The position numbers and the translations under genes were made by a program. 64,000 nucleotides of DNA. Source: Rhodoferax sp. U11-2br (GTDB lineage Bacteria; Pseudomonadota; Gammaproteobacteria; Burkholderiales; Burkholderiaceae_C). Location of the stretch: the NCBI RefSeq assembly GCF_018619435.1, contig NZ_JAHFZF010000018.1:1-64000 (forward strand). The letters run 5' to 3'. The stretch's first letter is position 1, and each line of letters begins with the position of its first letter. Shown here one piece after another: positions 29,641 through 39,596 of this stretch. The notes under the pieces were generated by a model. It made no database searches, was not told the origin of the DNA, and saw only the letters and a program-made list of their open reading frames with translations.

Positions 29641-30459
29641 ATGTTCAAGCTGCCCCAATTTCCCCTGTACTACACCCTGGCCGACAAGGCGGGCTGGTGG
29701 ACGCTGCGCCTGGTCTGCGTGGCGGTGCTCATCTACCTGGTGGCCCCGATCCTGGCGATCATCCCGCTGTCGTTTTCCAGCAGCTCCTTCCTGAGTTACC
29801 CCATGCCCGGTCTGTCGCTGCGCTGGTATGAAAACCTCTTCAACGCGCCCGAATGGGCCAACGCCACCCGCAACAGCTTCATCGTGGCACCTGCGGCCAC
29901 CATCATCGCCACCGTGCTGGGCACACTGGCCGCCGTCGGCCTGGCGCGTACCGACTTCTGCTTCAAGGGCCTGCTCATGGCGGTGCTGATTGCACCCATG
30001 GTGGTGCCGATCATCGTGGTGGGTGTGGCCACCTACCTGTACTTTGCACCGCTGGGCCTGACCGACAGTTATGTCGGGTTGATCGCAGTGCATGCTGCCT
30101 TGGGCGCACCCTTTGTGCTGACCACGGTGTTGGCCACACTGGCCAACTTCAACGACAACCTGATCCGCGCCTCACTGAGCCTGGGGGAGACACCGTTCAA
30201 CACCTTCAGACGCATCACCTTGCCGGTGATTGCACCGGGCGTGATCTCGGGCGCGTTATTTGCCTTTGCCACCTCGTTTGACGAGGTAGTGGTGACCCTG
30301 TTCCTGGCCGGGGCCGAGCAAACCACCCTGCCGCGCCAGATGTTTACCGGCATCCGCGAAAACATCTCGCCCACCATCGCAGCGGTGGCCACACTGCTGA
30401 TCCTGTTCACCACCAGTTTGCTGCTGGTGCTGGAGTGGTTGCGTGGGCGGCGGCGCTAG
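29641..30459 (+). CDS. ABC permease, PotC type
   Basis: 272 residues and six membrane segments. The N-terminus is followed by SFSSSSFLSYPMPGLSLRWYEN, and the EAA loop is ASLSLGETPFNTFRRITLPVIAPG. It is the second channel subunit of the importer and the last of the four-gene transport unit. A dispersed repeat follows its stop codon. Confidence 0.92.
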   Translation: MFKLPQFPLYYTLADKAGWWTLRLVCVAVLIYLVAPILAIIPLSFSSSSFLSYPMPGLSLRWYENLFNAPEWANATRNSFIVAPAATIIATVLGTLAAVGLARTDFCFKGLLMAVLIAPMVVPIIVVGVATYLYFAPLGLTDSYVGLIAVHAALGAPFVLTTVLATLANFNDNLIRASLSLGETPFNTFRRITLPVIAPGVISGALFAFATSFDEVVVTLFLAGAEQTTLPRQMFTGIRENISPTIAAVATLLILFTTSLLLVLEWLRGRRR

Positions 30460-30479
30460 GTATCCCTGTGGTCTCTGTC

Positions 30480-30543
30480 ATAGTATTGGATTGATAGCTG
30501 ATAGTCCTTGTGAGATAAGGGTTAGAGGCCAATTTCACTTACA
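30480..30543 (+). repeat. Dispersed palindromic repeat before the ureohydrolase gene
   Basis: Contains ATAGCTGATAG and then ATAAGGGTTAGAGGCCAATT, one of the clearest copies. It lies between the permease stop and the ureohydrolase start. Confidence 0.85.
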
Positions 30544-30582
30544 GCCTGCGTTGTAACTATTCAGACAACAAACAACCCATCC

Positions 30583-31539
30583 ATGAACCCAGCCGCTCCC
30601 AAAAACCAGCCCTTGTCTGGCAATGCCATGCCGCGTTTTGGCGGCATCGCCAGCATGATGCGTTTGCCGGTCGCCACAACGCCACAGGGCTTGGATGCCG
30701 CGTTCATCGGTGTACCACTGGACATCGGCACCAGCCACCGGCCAGGCACCCGTTTTGGCCCGCGTGAGATCCGTTCCGAATCGGCACTGATTCGCCCCTA
30801 CAACATGGCCACCGGCGCGGCGCCGTTTGACACGCTGCAGGTGGCTGACCTGGGCGACGTGCCGATCAACACCTATTCGCTCGTCAAATCCCTGCCCATC
30901 ATCACCAACTTCTACAACAAGGTGCTGGAAGCCGGTTGCACCCCCCTCACACTGGGCGGCGACCACACCATCGCCCTGCCGATCCTGCGCGCAGTGGCGG
31001 CCAAACACGGCCCGGTGGCGCTGATCCATGTTGACGCCCATGCCGATGTGAACCCCGACATGTTTGGTGAACGCATCGCCCACGGCACACCGTTTCGCCG
31101 CGCGGTCGAAGAAAACCTGCTTGATGGCCCCAAGGTGTTCCAGATTGGCCTGCGTGGCAGTGGCTACGCCGCAGACGACTTTGACTGGCCAAGCCAGCAG
31201 GGCTTTACCCTGGTGCCCGCCCACGAAGTCTGGTACCAGTCGCTCGCGCCTTTGATGCAAAGGGTGCGCGCCACCATTGGCAACACGCCGTGTTACCTGA
31301 GTTTTGACATCGACGGCATCGACCCAGCCTATGCCGGTGGCACCGGCACGCCCGAGATTGGCGGTCTGTCGGTGCCGCAGGCTCTGGAGATCATCCGCGG
31401 CTGTCACGGGCTTAACATCGTTGGTTGTGATCTGGTCGAGGTGTCGCCACCGTATGACCCATCTGGCAACACCGCGTTGCTGGGCGCCAACCTGCTGTTC
31501 GAGATGTTGTGTGTGCTGCCGGGGGTACTCAAACGCTAG
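30583..31539 (+). CDS. Ureohydrolase: guanidinobutyrase or agmatinase
   Basis: 318 residues of the arginase/agmatinase family. The manganese ligands are in GGDHTI, HVDAHADVN and SFDIDGIDPAYAGGTGTPE. It releases urea from a guanidino compound. The neighbours gabT and gabD turn GABA into succinate, and 4-guanidinobutyrate hydrolysis yields GABA directly, so guanidinobutyrase is the better guess; agmatinase (SpeB) is the alternative, and the sequence alone does not decide. Confidence 0.85.
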   Translation: MNPAAPKNQPLSGNAMPRFGGIASMMRLPVATTPQGLDAAFIGVPLDIGTSHRPGTRFGPREIRSESALIRPYNMATGAAPFDTLQVADLGDVPINTYSLVKSLPIITNFYNKVLEAGCTPLTLGGDHTIALPILRAVAAKHGPVALIHVDAHADVNPDMFGERIAHGTPFRRAVEENLLDGPKVFQIGLRGSGYAADDFDWPSQQGFTLVPAHEVWYQSLAPLMQRVRATIGNTPCYLSFDIDGIDPAYAGGTGTPEIGGLSVPQALEIIRGCHGLNIVGCDLVEVSPPYDPSGNTALLGANLLFEMLCVLPGVLKR

Positions 31540-31542
31540 CAA

Positions 31543-31600
31543 TTCAGAAGCTACTCACCCTTATTGAATAAGGGCTAGAGACGTATTTTTTATAAATTCA
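31543..31600 (+). repeat. Dispersed palindromic repeat before gabD
   Basis: AGCTACTCACCCTTATTGAA then TAAGGGCTAGAGACGTATT. CCCTTAT and ATAAGGG form a near-perfect hairpin. The gabD ribosome site AGGAG follows directly. Confidence 0.85.
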
Positions 31601-31609
31601 GGAGTTTTC

Positions 31610-33088
31610 ATGTCAACCACGCTTTCCCCTCTTTCCCAGCTCAAAGACCCCAGCCTGCTCAAGACGGACGCCTTGGTTAACGGCACCTGGGTCACGGGTG
31701 CCGGCCGCTTTGACGTGCTTGACCCGGCCACCGGCCAAAAGTTAGCCGACGTGGCCAACCTGGGTCCCTTGGATGCCGAAGCCGCCATCGCCGCCGCCAA
31801 CGCGGCCTGGCCAGCCTGGCGCAGCAAAACCGCCAAGGAACGCAGCATCCTCCTGCGCAAATGGTTCGACTTGCTCATGGCCAACCAGGACGACCTGGGG
31901 CGCATCATGACCGCCGAACAAGGCAAACCCCTGCCCGAGGCCAAGGGTGAAGTCGCCTACGCCGCGAGTTTTGTTGAATGGTTTGCCGAGGAAGCCAAAC
32001 GTGTCAACGGCGAAACCCTGCCCCAGTTCGACAACAACCGCCGCCTGCTGATCCTGCGCCAACCGATTGGGGTGTGCGCTGCGATCACGCCCTGGAACTT
32101 CCCGATTGCAATGATCACGCGCAAGGTGGCCCCGGCCCTGGCTGCGGGTTGCACCGTGGTCATCAAACCAGCCGAACTGACGCCCTTGACCGCGCTGGCA
32201 GCCGCCGAACTGGCGATCCGCGCGGGCATCCCGGCCGGTGTGCTCAACATGGTCACCGCCGACGCCGACAACTCGATTGCCGTGGGCAAAGTCTTGTGTG
32301 CCAGCGACATCGTGCGCCACATCAGCTTCACCGGATCCACCGAAGTGGGTCGTATCCTGATGGCACAGTCGGCCCCCACGGTCAAGAAAATGTCGCTCGA
32401 ACTCGGCGGCAACGCGCCTTTCATCGTGTTTGACGATGCCGACATCGACAGCGCGGTCGAAGGCGCTTTTGCCAGCAAATACCGCAACGCCGGCCAGACC
32501 TGTGTCTGCTCCAACCGGATCTATGTGCAGGCCGGTGTCTACGACACGTTCGTGGCCAAATTTGCGGCCAAGGTCAAGACCGCCAAGGTGGGCAACGGCT
32601 TTGACGACGGTGTCAACCAGGGCCCGCTGATCGAAGAAGCCGCGCTGCAAAAGGTGGAGCGCCATGTACAGGATGCGCTGGCCAAAGGTGGCCGACTGGT
32701 CGCAGGTGGCCACCGCCTGACGGGGCAGTTCTTCGAGCCAACCGTGGTGGCTGAAGCCACGGCTGACATGTTGTGCGCCCGTGAGGAAACCTTTGGTCCG
32801 TTTGCCCCGGTGTTCAAGTTCAACACTGAGCAGGAAGCCATTGACGCAGCCAACGCCACCGAATTTGGCCTGGCCAGCTATTTCTACACCCGAGACGTCG
32901 GACGCATCTGGCGCGTCAGCGAAGCGCTGGAATACGGTATGGTCGGCGCCAATGTCGGCATTCTGGCGACCGAACACGTGCCCTTTGGGGGTGTCAAACA
33001 GTCCGGCCTGGGCCGTGAAGGCTCACACCACGGCATGGATGACTACGTGGAAATCAAGTACCTGTGTATTGGTGACATCCTGAAGTAA
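31610..33088 (+). CDS. gabD: Succinate-semialdehyde dehydrogenase
   Basis: 492 residues of the aldehyde dehydrogenase superfamily. The NAD(P) loop is FTGSTEVG, the general base Glu is in LELGGNAPFIVFDDAD, and the nucleophile Cys is in NAGQTCVCSNRIYV. The GabD family is indicated by PWNFPIAMITRKVAPALAAG and the C-terminal FGGVKQSGLGREGSHHGMDD. It completes GABA breakdown to succinate, and is the last gene of the cluster. Confidence 0.94.
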   Translation: MSTTLSPLSQLKDPSLLKTDALVNGTWVTGAGRFDVLDPATGQKLADVANLGPLDAEAAIAAANAAWPAWRSKTAKERSILLRKWFDLLMANQDDLGRIMTAEQGKPLPEAKGEVAYAASFVEWFAEEAKRVNGETLPQFDNNRRLLILRQPIGVCAAITPWNFPIAMITRKVAPALAAGCTVVIKPAELTPLTALAAAELAIRAGIPAGVLNMVTADADNSIAVGKVLCASDIVRHISFTGSTEVGRILMAQSAPTVKKMSLELGGNAPFIVFDDADIDSAVEGAFASKYRNAGQTCVCSNRIYVQAGVYDTFVAKFAAKVKTAKVGNGFDDGVNQGPLIEEAALQKVERHVQDALAKGGRLVAGGHRLTGQFFEPTVVAEATADMLCAREETFGPFAPVFKFNTEQEAIDAANATEFGLASYFYTRDVGRIWRVSEALEYGMVGANVGILATEHVPFGGVKQSGLGREGSHHGMDDYVEIKYLCIGDILK

Positions 33089-33103
33089 ACACCGAGCTTG
33101 TTA

Positions 33104-33123
33104 ACCCGGTTGGCCAACCGGGT
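33104..33123. terminator. Perfect palindrome between convergent genes
   Basis: ACCCGGTTGGCCAACCGGGT is a perfect inverted repeat between the gabD stop and the 3' end of the polysaccharide lyase gene. There is no T-run, so it may be a weak or factor-assisted terminator. Confidence 0.5.
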
Positions 33124-33132
33124 GCATGGGCG

Positions 33133-33942
33133 TTATTGCAGCCCCTGGCGGGTGGTGGCGCGGCGAACCTTGGCAAACAAAGCCACTTGGGTGGGCACCT
33201 CCTGTGTGCCAAAACGTGTTTTGTAACGGGACAGGAAAGATCGGTAGAGCCCGTATTTGAAGTAGATGCCCGCGCCCGACGTTGTACTGCCAGTGGTCTC
33301 GTACCTGAGAGCACCATTGACATATACCCTGAAAAACCCGTCGAGCTTGTCCCATTTGGCATGCACCTCAATGTGATGCCAGCGCCCGAGCAGATCGTCC
33401 TGGCTGATCAGCGGGACGCGCTCGGTGCTGTGGCCAAAATTCTTGTCGATCAGCAAACCACCTGCATCGTTCTGGAACATGAACGCCGGTGATCTGCTGT
33501 TGCGCTGGTGAAATTGCCCGAAGGCCACTTTGGCGGGATATATAGTGGGATGGTTGGGCGGCAGATAAAAAGACCAGCCATACCAATATTCGCTGCCGGG
33601 TGGCGCGCTGCCGTTTTCGGACAGCTCCGAGCGTTCACGGTCACTGTCGCAGTCCGACCAGCCGGGTTGTGCGCCACAGTCACCTGACCTGACCTCAAAC
33701 CGCTCGACCTTGGCGATGGGTGCACCATCGGTGTTGTCTTCCACCAGCGTGTAGCCATAAGCCGAGGTGTTCAAACTGCGTTTGAAGGACCAGGGGGCCG
33801 ACTCCTGGGCCTGCGCAGTCAAAGTAGAAATGACTGACAGCACGATTGCCAAAGAGGTGATCCAACGGGTCGGTCTCACGGTGGCTGAGCTGTCAAGCGA
33901 TGACGACGATTTTATCGAATTTCTTGATGCGTTTTGAAGCAA
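33133..33942 (-). CDS. Secreted polysaccharide lyase, heparin-lyase-like
   Basis: 269 residues. A charged N-terminus is followed by a hydrophobic core (about 27-43) ending LTAQAQES, a likely signal peptide. The mature part resembles the polysaccharide lyase family with jelly-roll fold (heparinase I-like): RERSELSENG, YWYGWSFYLPPNHP, VAFGQFHQRN, RWHHIEVHAKWD and a C-terminal GLYRSFLSRY. It should cleave an acidic polysaccharide outside the cell. The true substrate is unknown. It stands alone beside a tRNA gene and opposes gabD. Confidence 0.7.
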   Translation of the reverse strand: MLQNASRNSIKSSSSLDSSATVRPTRWITSLAIVLSVISTLTAQAQESAPWSFKRSLNTSAYGYTLVEDNTDGAPIAKVERFEVRSGDCGAQPGWSDCDSDRERSELSENGSAPPGSEYWYGWSFYLPPNHPTIYPAKVAFGQFHQRNSRSPAFMFQNDAGGLLIDKNFGHSTERVPLISQDDLLGRWHHIEVHAKWDKLDGFFRVYVNGALRYETTGSTTSGAGIYFKYGLYRSFLSRYKTRFGTQEVPTQVALFAKVRRATTRQGLQ

Positions 33943-33955
33943 AAAACGCGAAGAC

Positions 33956-34029
33956 TGGAGCGGGTGAAGGGAATCGAACCCTCGTATGAAGCTTGGGAAG
34001 CTGCCGTTCTACCATTGAACTACACCCGC
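33956..34029 (-). tRNA. tRNA-Gly (anticodon CCC)
   Basis: All four arms can be drawn: acceptor GCGGGTG/CACCCGC, D-stem GTTC/GAAC, anticodon loop TTCCCAA (CCC), T-stem GAGGG/CCCTT and loop TTCGATT. CCA is encoded. The anticodon stem GCAGC/GCTTC has a C-U mismatch at its second pair, where GCTGC would be perfect. It decodes GGG. Confidence 0.93.
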
Positions 34030-34120
34030 GTAGCCAAGTATTTTAACCCGCAAGTACAGCGCCCCCAAGCAAGTCTGTTGAGGTGATTTTGAAACAGCAC
34101 CACAGCATTGCATCAGATGC

Positions 34121-34339
34121 TTAATCTGATTTTTTAGAGGTTCTGTCTTTTGTCAGATTCACCCAAACATCCCAATCGTGTTCGATGACCTCGGGGATGG
34201 GCATGGGACGCGGAAAACGCCGCCGTTCATGCAGGACGTGGTCTGCCGACTTGCGGGCCAAGTTCTCGGAAACAGCTGACCCTGTGCCGACTTTGACCGG
34301 CACCGGCTCTTGACGTTTTAACAATTTCTTGAACAACAT
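34121..34339 (-). CDS. Small hypothetical protein
   Basis: 72 residues, basic N-terminus (MLFKKLLKRQEP) and a C-terminal half with RRRFPRPMPIPEVIEHDWDV. It has no membrane segment and no recognised domain. The reading frame has normal codon use and no overlap with other genes, which supports coding. It follows the small membrane protein gene by 88 bp on the same strand. The function is unknown. Confidence 0.55.
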   Translation of the reverse strand: MLFKKLLKRQEPVPVKVGTGSAVSENLARKSADHVLHERRRFPRPMPIPEVIEHDWDVWVNLTKDRTSKKSD

Positions 34340-34427
34340 GTTGCTTGCAACTTTAAGGGCAACTCAGCCACGTGAGCAAACCCACTTTGTAACAAGGGCT
34401 ATTGAGCAGCCCACACCCGTCTCGGAT

Positions 34428-34760
34428 TCAGAGCTTGGGCTTGTCGCTATGCGACACCTCGTAACCATCAGCCACATACGCTGGTCCTTTCATCAGCCAG
34501 ACAATGATGCAGCCAATGCCAACTGTCAAAACAGCCGTCCAGACAAAAGCCACGATGCCCACCATCAAGAAATCAAACGCCTGAACACGTCGTTCAATTT
34601 CGGAGGCGCTGCCCTGCGTCAGCAAAAACCGCGCCAGCCAGGCCGCCAGCGCAGGCAACAAGGTGCCAGCCAACAGAACATGTGGTAAGCGTTTGAGCAA
34701 ACGCCACTCAAAACCGTAAGGCGTTCTCTGATAACCCGGAAGTTTGTTGAGCCAGGACAT
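34428..34760 (-). CDS. Small membrane protein of unknown function
   Basis: 110 residues with two predicted membrane segments (about 28-48 and 64-92) separated by a short charged stretch (SASEIERRVQAFD). The N-terminus starts MSWLNKLPGYQRTPYGFEWR. No domain is recognised. It lies 21 bp after the acetyltransferase gene on the same strand, so they may share a transcript. Confidence 0.65.
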   Translation of the reverse strand: MSWLNKLPGYQRTPYGFEWRLLKRLPHVLLAGTLLPALAAWLARFLLTQGSASEIERRVQAFDFLMVGIVAFVWTAVLTVGIGCIIVWLMKGPAYVADGYEVSHSDKPKL

Positions 34761-34781
34761 GGTGTATGCTTGCTGGTGGCT

Positions 34782-35285
34782 TCAGAGCCACTTTTGCATG
34801 AACTGGGCGTGGCCCATGCTGGGTTCGAGCTGGTAGTTGTCAAACCCAATGCGCCGATACAGTTTGGATGCCGGTGTGTTGCCCGAGAGCACTTCCAGCG
34901 TCAGTTTGCAGGCACCGCGCTCACGAGCGAGCTGTTCCACCAAAGCCAGCATCTGCTCCGCAATACGCAGCCCGCGGTGGCTGGCGGCCACCACCACGTC
35001 ATGGATATTCACCAGCGGCTGGCAGGCAAAGGTCGAGAAACCCTCAACACAGTTGACCAGGCCCACGGGCAAACCCGCTTGCGCATCATCAAAAGCAAGC
35101 ACACTGAAAATAGTGGGGCGCGCCTGCAAGGCAGCAGGCAAATTGGCCTTGGTGAATTCTGACAAGGGCTCCGCACCACCGGTTGGGTCCTGGGCGTAGG
35201 CATCCAGCAAACCCACCAGGGCAGACGCATGGACCGGGTTGGTGTAGTCAGCACGACACAGGCGCAAGCTTGGGGTGTGGCTCAT
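34782..35285 (-). CDS. GNAT-family N-acetyltransferase
   Basis: 167 residues. The acetyl-CoA motif A is VVAASHRGLRIAEQMLALVEQ, preceded by VNIHDVVV and followed by LTLEVLSGNTPASKLYRRIGF, a complete GNAT core. The substrate cannot be told. It lies 9 bp downstream of glmM and may be transcribed with folP-glmM. Confidence 0.88.
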   Translation of the reverse strand: MSHTPSLRLCRADYTNPVHASALVGLLDAYAQDPTGGAEPLSEFTKANLPAALQARPTIFSVLAFDDAQAGLPVGLVNCVEGFSTFACQPLVNIHDVVVAASHRGLRIAEQMLALVEQLARERGACKLTLEVLSGNTPASKLYRRIGFDNYQLEPSMGHAQFMQKWL

Positions 35286-35294
35286 AGGTTGATC

Positions 35295-36626
35295 TCAGGC
35301 TGTAAGGGTTTTGGCAATACGTTGGGCGCATGCCTTGGCTTGGGTGGCGTCACGCGCTTCGACCATGACCCGCACCAGGGGTTCGGTACCGCTGGCGCGG
35401 ATCAGCACCCGCCCGCTTTGACCCAATTCGCCCTCGACCGCTCGGGTCTCTGGTGCCAGCTGCGGACTGGCCTTCCAGTCCTGACCCGGTTGTAAACGGA
35501 CATTGATCATGGTCTGGGGAAACAACACCACCTCCTTGACCAAAGTAGCCAGGCTCTGGCCGCTGCGCACCACGGTTTGCAGCACCTGCAGGGCAGAAAT
35601 CAGGCCGTCACCCGTGGAGTGTTTGTCCAGTGCCAGCAAATGCCCGGAACCCTCACCACCCAGCAGCCACTGGTTTTTTTCGAGCTCTTCGAGGACATAA
35701 CGGTCACCGACTTTGGCTCGGACAAAGGTGACACCTCGCGCAATCAGGGCCAACTCCACTGCCATGTTGGTCATCAAAGTACCCACCACACCGGGCACCG
35801 CTTCACCACGGCGCAGCCGGTCATCCACCATCAGGTAGAGCAACTCGTCACCGTTGTACAGCCGCCCTTGGGCATCCACAATCTGCAGCCGGTCAGCGTC
35901 GCCATCAAGTGCCACACCCATGTCCGCCCGGTGTGCCTTGACGGCATCCACCAGCGCCTCGGGATGGGTCGCGCCCACGCCGCGGTTGATGTTGAGACCG
36001 TCGGGTGCACAACCAATGGCAATCACCTCGGCACCCAGTTCATGGAACACTTTGGGCGCGATGTTGTAGGCAGCGCCATGGGCGGCATCGACCACGATGC
36101 GCATCCCTTTGAGCGTCAGGTTGTTGGCAAACGTGCTTTTGCAAAACTCGATGTAACGACCGGCGGCATCATCCAGGCGACGTGAACGGCCCAGATTGGC
36201 CGAATCCACCCAGACCGGGTCCATCGCCAGAACCGCTTCCACATCACGCTCCCAGTCATCGGAGAGCTTGGTGCCCTGGGCGCTGAAGAACTTGATGCCG
36301 TTGTCATCAAACGGGTTGTGGCTGGCACTGATCACCACCCCCAGCGAGGCGCGCTGCGCCCGCGTCAGGTAGGCCACGCCGGGTGTGGGCAAGGGGCCCA
36401 GCAAGACCACATCGACCCCGGCCGAATTGAAGCCGCTCTCGAGCGCACTCTCCAGCATGTACCCCGAAATCCGGGTGTCTTTGCCAATCAGCACCGTAGG
36501 CCGCGCCTCGGAGCGTTTGAGCACGCGCCCCACCGCATGCGCCAGACGCAACACAAAATCGGCGGTGATGGGGCTTTGCCCCACGGTGCCACGAATGCCA
36601 TCGGTTCCAAAATATTGACGCGTCAT
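35295..36626 (-). CDS. glmM: Phosphoglucosamine mutase
   Basis: 443 residues. The active-site Ser102 lies in [13 protein letters not shown], which matches the E. coli residue number. DGDADRL binds the metal, GEGSGHL binds sugar, and [15 protein letters not shown] binds phosphate. It makes glucosamine-1-phosphate for peptidoglycan and LPS. The start ATG 36626 gives [16 protein letters not shown] and overlaps the folP stop (ATGA), so translation is coupled. Confidence 0.96.
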   Translation of the reverse strand: MTRQYFGTDGIRGTVGQSPITADFVLRLAHAVGRVLKRSEARPTVLIGKDTRISGYMLESALESGFNSAGVDVVLLGPLPTPGVAYLTRAQRASLGVVISASHNPFDDNGIKFFSAQGTKLSDDWERDVEAVLAMDPVWVDSANLGRSRRLDDAAGRYIEFCKSTFANNLTLKGMRIVVDAAHGAAYNIAPKVFHELGAEVIAIGCAPDGLNINRGVGATHPEALVDAVKAHRADMGVALDGDADRLQIVDAQGRLYNGDELLYLMVDDRLRRGEAVPGVVGTLMTNMAVELALIARGVTFVRAKVGDRYVLEELEKNQWLLGGEGSGHLLALDKHSTGDGLISALQVLQTVVRSGQSLATLVKEVVLFPQTMINVRLQPGQDWKASPQLAPETRAVEGELGQSGRVLIRASGTEPLVRVMVEARDATQAKACAQRIAKTLTA

Positions 36627-37528
36627 GAAGCGGTGTGTCCTTGTGAATCCATCGGAGAGAGTTGGGTTGATCTTATAGCGGCCAGCACTTTCAAAACCTG
36701 CACGGTTTCCTTGACATCGTGCACACGCACCACCGACGCACCCTGCTGCACAGCACACAGTGCGGCTGCCAGGCTGGGCGCCAGCCGCTCCTGGGGGGCG
36801 AGCTTCTCACCCTGATCCGCGCGCACTGTCATACCCGCCAGTGACGACTTGCGTGACCACCCTGCCAACAAGGGGTAGCCCGCTGCGAGCAGCTCGGACT
36901 GGCGGGCCAGCAGCGCAAAGTTCTGTGCCACGGTTTTGCCAAAGCCGATGCCCGGGTCCAGCAAAATTCTGGTCTTTTCAACCCCTAGCCCGCATAGAGT
37001 CAGGGCTGATTGCTCCAGAAACGAGAGTACCTGGGGAACCACATCACCCTGCATGGGCTGAACTTGCATGGTTTGGGGCTCCAGGTGCATGTGCATCAGG
37101 CACACACCACAACTCGGATGGGCCGCCACAACGCGAGTGGCGTCGGCCAGACCCTGCGCATCACGCCAACGCAAGGCCCAGACGTCATTGATGATGTCGG
37201 CACCAAGGTCCAGCACGGCCTGCATGACCTGCGGTTTGTAGGTGTCCACCGATACCGGCACACCCAACTTGACAGCCTCTTTGACCACCGGCACGACCCG
37301 CGCCAGTTCCTCCGCCAATCCCACAGGTGGCGCACCGGGCCTCGTCGACTCGCCGCCAATGTCCAGAATGTCGGCTCCGTCGACTACCAAGGCCTCGCCA
37401 TGCCGCAGTGCCGCTGTTGTGTTGTCATGGTGGCCACCATCCGAGAAAGAATCGGGCGTGACGTTGACAATGCCCATCACCTTCGGGGCACTCAGGTCAA
37501 TCTGGAAGCGGGTGGTTTGCCAATACAT
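36623..37528 (-). CDS. folP: Dihydropteroate synthase
   Basis: 301 residues. The pterin and phosphate motifs are [27 protein letters not shown] and GWSRKSS near the end. It joins p-aminobenzoate to the pterin in folate synthesis and is the sulfonamide target. ATG 37528 was preferred to a TTG nine bases upstream. It sits between ftsH and glmM, the order found in E. coli, and is separated from ftsH by a terminator hairpin. Confidence 0.95.
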   Translation of the reverse strand: MYWQTTRFQIDLSAPKVMGIVNVTPDSFSDGGHHDNTTAALRHGEALVVDGADILDIGGESTRPGAPPVGLAEELARVVPVVKEAVKLGVPVSVDTYKPQVMQAVLDLGADIINDVWALRWRDAQGLADATRVVAAHPSCGVCLMHMHLEPQTMQVQPMQGDVVPQVLSFLEQSALTLCGLGVEKTRILLDPGIGFGKTVAQNFALLARQSELLAAGYPLLAGWSRKSSLAGMTVRADQGEKLAPQERLAPSLAAALCAVQQGASVVRVHDVKETVQVLKVLAAIRSTQLSPMDSQGHTAS

Positions 37529-37536
37529 GGTCAACA

Positions 37537-37562
37537 AAAAAACGGGGCTCGCGCCCCGTTTT
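37537..37562 (-). terminator. Intrinsic terminator between ftsH and folP
   Basis: AAAACGGGGC / GCCCCGTTTT stem with a TCGC loop, flanked by A and T runs. It follows the ftsH stop and ends just before folP, so folP needs read-through or its own promoter. Confidence 0.85.
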
Positions 37563-37577
37563 CTTTTTTTGCCTGAA

Positions 37578-39509
37578 TCAGGCTGCGTGTGGTGCAGCGT
37601 CGGTTTTCACAGCGGGGGTACCGCCACTGCCAGTGTCAGAACCAGCCGTTGGCATACGCGGTGTCCAGTCCTTGGGCGGACGCGGCTCCTTGCCCGCCAT
37701 GATGTCGTCAAGCTGTTCACTGTCAATGGTTTCCCACTCCAGCAAGGCCTTGGCCATGGCGTGCATCTTGGAGCTGTGTTCTTCGATCAGGCGGCGCGCC
37801 AGGGCGTATTGCTCGTCGATGATGCGGCGCACTTCGGCATCCACCTTCTGCATGGTTTCTTCACTCATGTTTGTGGTTTTGGTCACCGAGCGACCCAGGA
37901 ACACTTCGCCTTCGTTCTCGGCGTAGACCATCGGGCCCAGGGCGGCCGTCATGCCGTAACGCATCACCATGTCGCGGGCGATTTGGGTGGCGCGCTCGAA
38001 GTCATTGCTGGCACCGGTGGTCATCTGGTTCATGAACACTTCTTCGGCGATCCGGCCACCAAACAGCATACTGATCTGGTTGAGCATGAACTCTTTGTCG
38101 TAGCTATATCGGTCTTGCGCCGGCAGGCTCATCGTCACACCCAGCGCGCGACCACGCGGGATGATGGTGACTTTGTGCACCGGGTCACATTTGGGCAACA
38201 GCTTGCCGATCAGGGCGTGACCAGACTCGTGGTAGGCGGTGTTACGACGCTCTTCCTCGGGCATGACCATGCTCTTGCGCTCGGGACCCATCAGAATCTT
38301 GTCCTTGGCCTTCTCGAAGTCCTGCATCTCCACCGTGCGGGCGTTGCGCCGGGCCGCCATCAAGGCAGCTTCGTTGCACAGGTTGGCCAGATCAGCACCA
38401 CTCATCCCAGGTGTGCCACGGGCAATCACGCCAGGGTTCACATCGGCGCTGACCGGCACCTTGCGCATGTGCACATTCAGGATCTGCTCGCGACCACGGA
38501 TGTCTGGCAAGGTCACATAGACCTGGCGGTCAAACCGGCCCGGACGCAACAGAGCGGCGTCCAGAATGTCGGGGCGATTGGTGGCAGCCACCACAATCAC
38601 GCCCAGGTTGGTTTCAAAACCGTCCATCTCGACCAGCATCTGGTTAAGGGTTTGTTCGCGTTCGTCATTGCCACCGCCCAAACCAGCGCCACGTTGGCGG
38701 CCGACCGCATCAATTTCGTCGATGAAGATGATGCAAGGTGCGTTCTTTTTAGCGTTCTCGAACATGTCACGCACCCGGGATGCGCCCACGCCCACAAACA
38801 TTTCGACAAAATCAGAACCCGAGATGCTGAAAAATGGCACCTTGGCTTCACCGGCGATGCTCTTGGCCAGCAATGTTTTACCAGTGCCGGGCGGGCCCAC
38901 CAGCAACAAGCCGCGCGGGATACGACCGCCGAGTTTCTGGAACTTGGCCGGGTCTTTCAAAAAGTCGACCACTTCCTTGACTTCTTCCTTGGCCTCATCA
39001 CAACCAGCCACATCGGCAAAAGTCACGGTGTTGGTGTTTTCATCGAGCAGACGGGCTTTGCTTTTGCCGAAGCTGAACGCTCCGCCCTTGCCGCCCCCTT
39101 GCATCTGACGCATGAAATACACCCAGACACCAATTAACAACAACATCGGACCCCAACTCACCAGCAGGGTCATGAGGAGCGAGCCCTCTTCTTTAGGGCG
39201 CACATCAAACTTGACGTCATTGGCAATCAGGTCACCCACCAAACCACGGTCCAGGTAAGTGGCGGTGGTGCGGACGCGTCGATCATCACTGGTGGTGGCC
39301 ACAATTTCCGTGCCGTTTTGCCCTTCCAGAATGACCGCGCTCTTGATTTGGTTGTTGCGAACTTCCTCCAGAAAGTCGGAATAACCCACATACGCCGCAC
39401 CCGCGGCCGGGCGAGTGTCAAACTGTTTGAAGACAGTAAACAACACCATCGCGATGACCAGCCAGACCGCAATTTTTGAAAACCATGGATTGTTCAAGCG
39501 AAGCTCCAA
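37578..39509 (-). CDS. ftsH: ATP-dependent zinc metalloprotease FtsH
   Basis: 643 residues. Two membrane segments (about 10-27 and 108-128) enclose a periplasmic domain. The AAA module has Walker [12 protein letters not shown], Walker B IIFIDEID, and second-region [19 protein letters not shown]. The protease site is HESGH. It degrades membrane proteins, sigma-32 and LpxC. The C-terminal tail ([21 protein letters not shown]) is low-complexity. The order rlmE-ftsH-folP-glmM is the usual one. Confidence 0.97.
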   Translation of the reverse strand: MELRLNNPWFSKIAVWLVIAMVLFTVFKQFDTRPAAGAAYVGYSDFLEEVRNNQIKSAVILEGQNGTEIVATTSDDRRVRTTATYLDRGLVGDLIANDVKFDVRPKEEGSLLMTLLVSWGPMLLLIGVWVYFMRQMQGGGKGGAFSFGKSKARLLDENTNTVTFADVAGCDEAKEEVKEVVDFLKDPAKFQKLGGRIPRGLLLVGPPGTGKTLLAKSIAGEAKVPFFSISGSDFVEMFVGVGASRVRDMFENAKKNAPCIIFIDEIDAVGRQRGAGLGGGNDEREQTLNQMLVEMDGFETNLGVIVVAATNRPDILDAALLRPGRFDRQVYVTLPDIRGREQILNVHMRKVPVSADVNPGVIARGTPGMSGADLANLCNEAALMAARRNARTVEMQDFEKAKDKILMGPERKSMVMPEEERRNTAYHESGHALIGKLLPKCDPVHKVTIIPRGRALGVTMSLPAQDRYSYDKEFMLNQISMLFGGRIAEEVFMNQMTTGASNDFERATQIARDMVMRYGMTAALGPMVYAENEGEVFLGRSVTKTTNMSEETMQKVDAEVRRIIDEQYALARRLIEEHSSKMHAMAKALLEWETIDSEQLDDIMAGKEPRPPKDWTPRMPTAGSDTGSGGTPAVKTDAAPHAA

Positions 39510-39596
39510 TAAAAACGCATGACAGGCGTTAAAAACTCAAGGGCACAATTCTAGGCTTTTCAGGTTCATGCAACCAGCACAGAGAAGGGATCATCC

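Noticed and set aside
33104-33123. Perfect 20-base palindrome as a possible protein-binding or attachment site beside tRNA-Gly
   Set aside because: It lies between two convergent gene ends, the usual place for a transcript-end hairpin, and no integrase or repeat partner was seen.
34385-34415. AACAAGGGCTATTGAGC near the end of the small membrane protein gene, resembling the dispersed repeat
   Set aside because: Only one short box is present with no TAGCT box in proper order; too little to call a copy.
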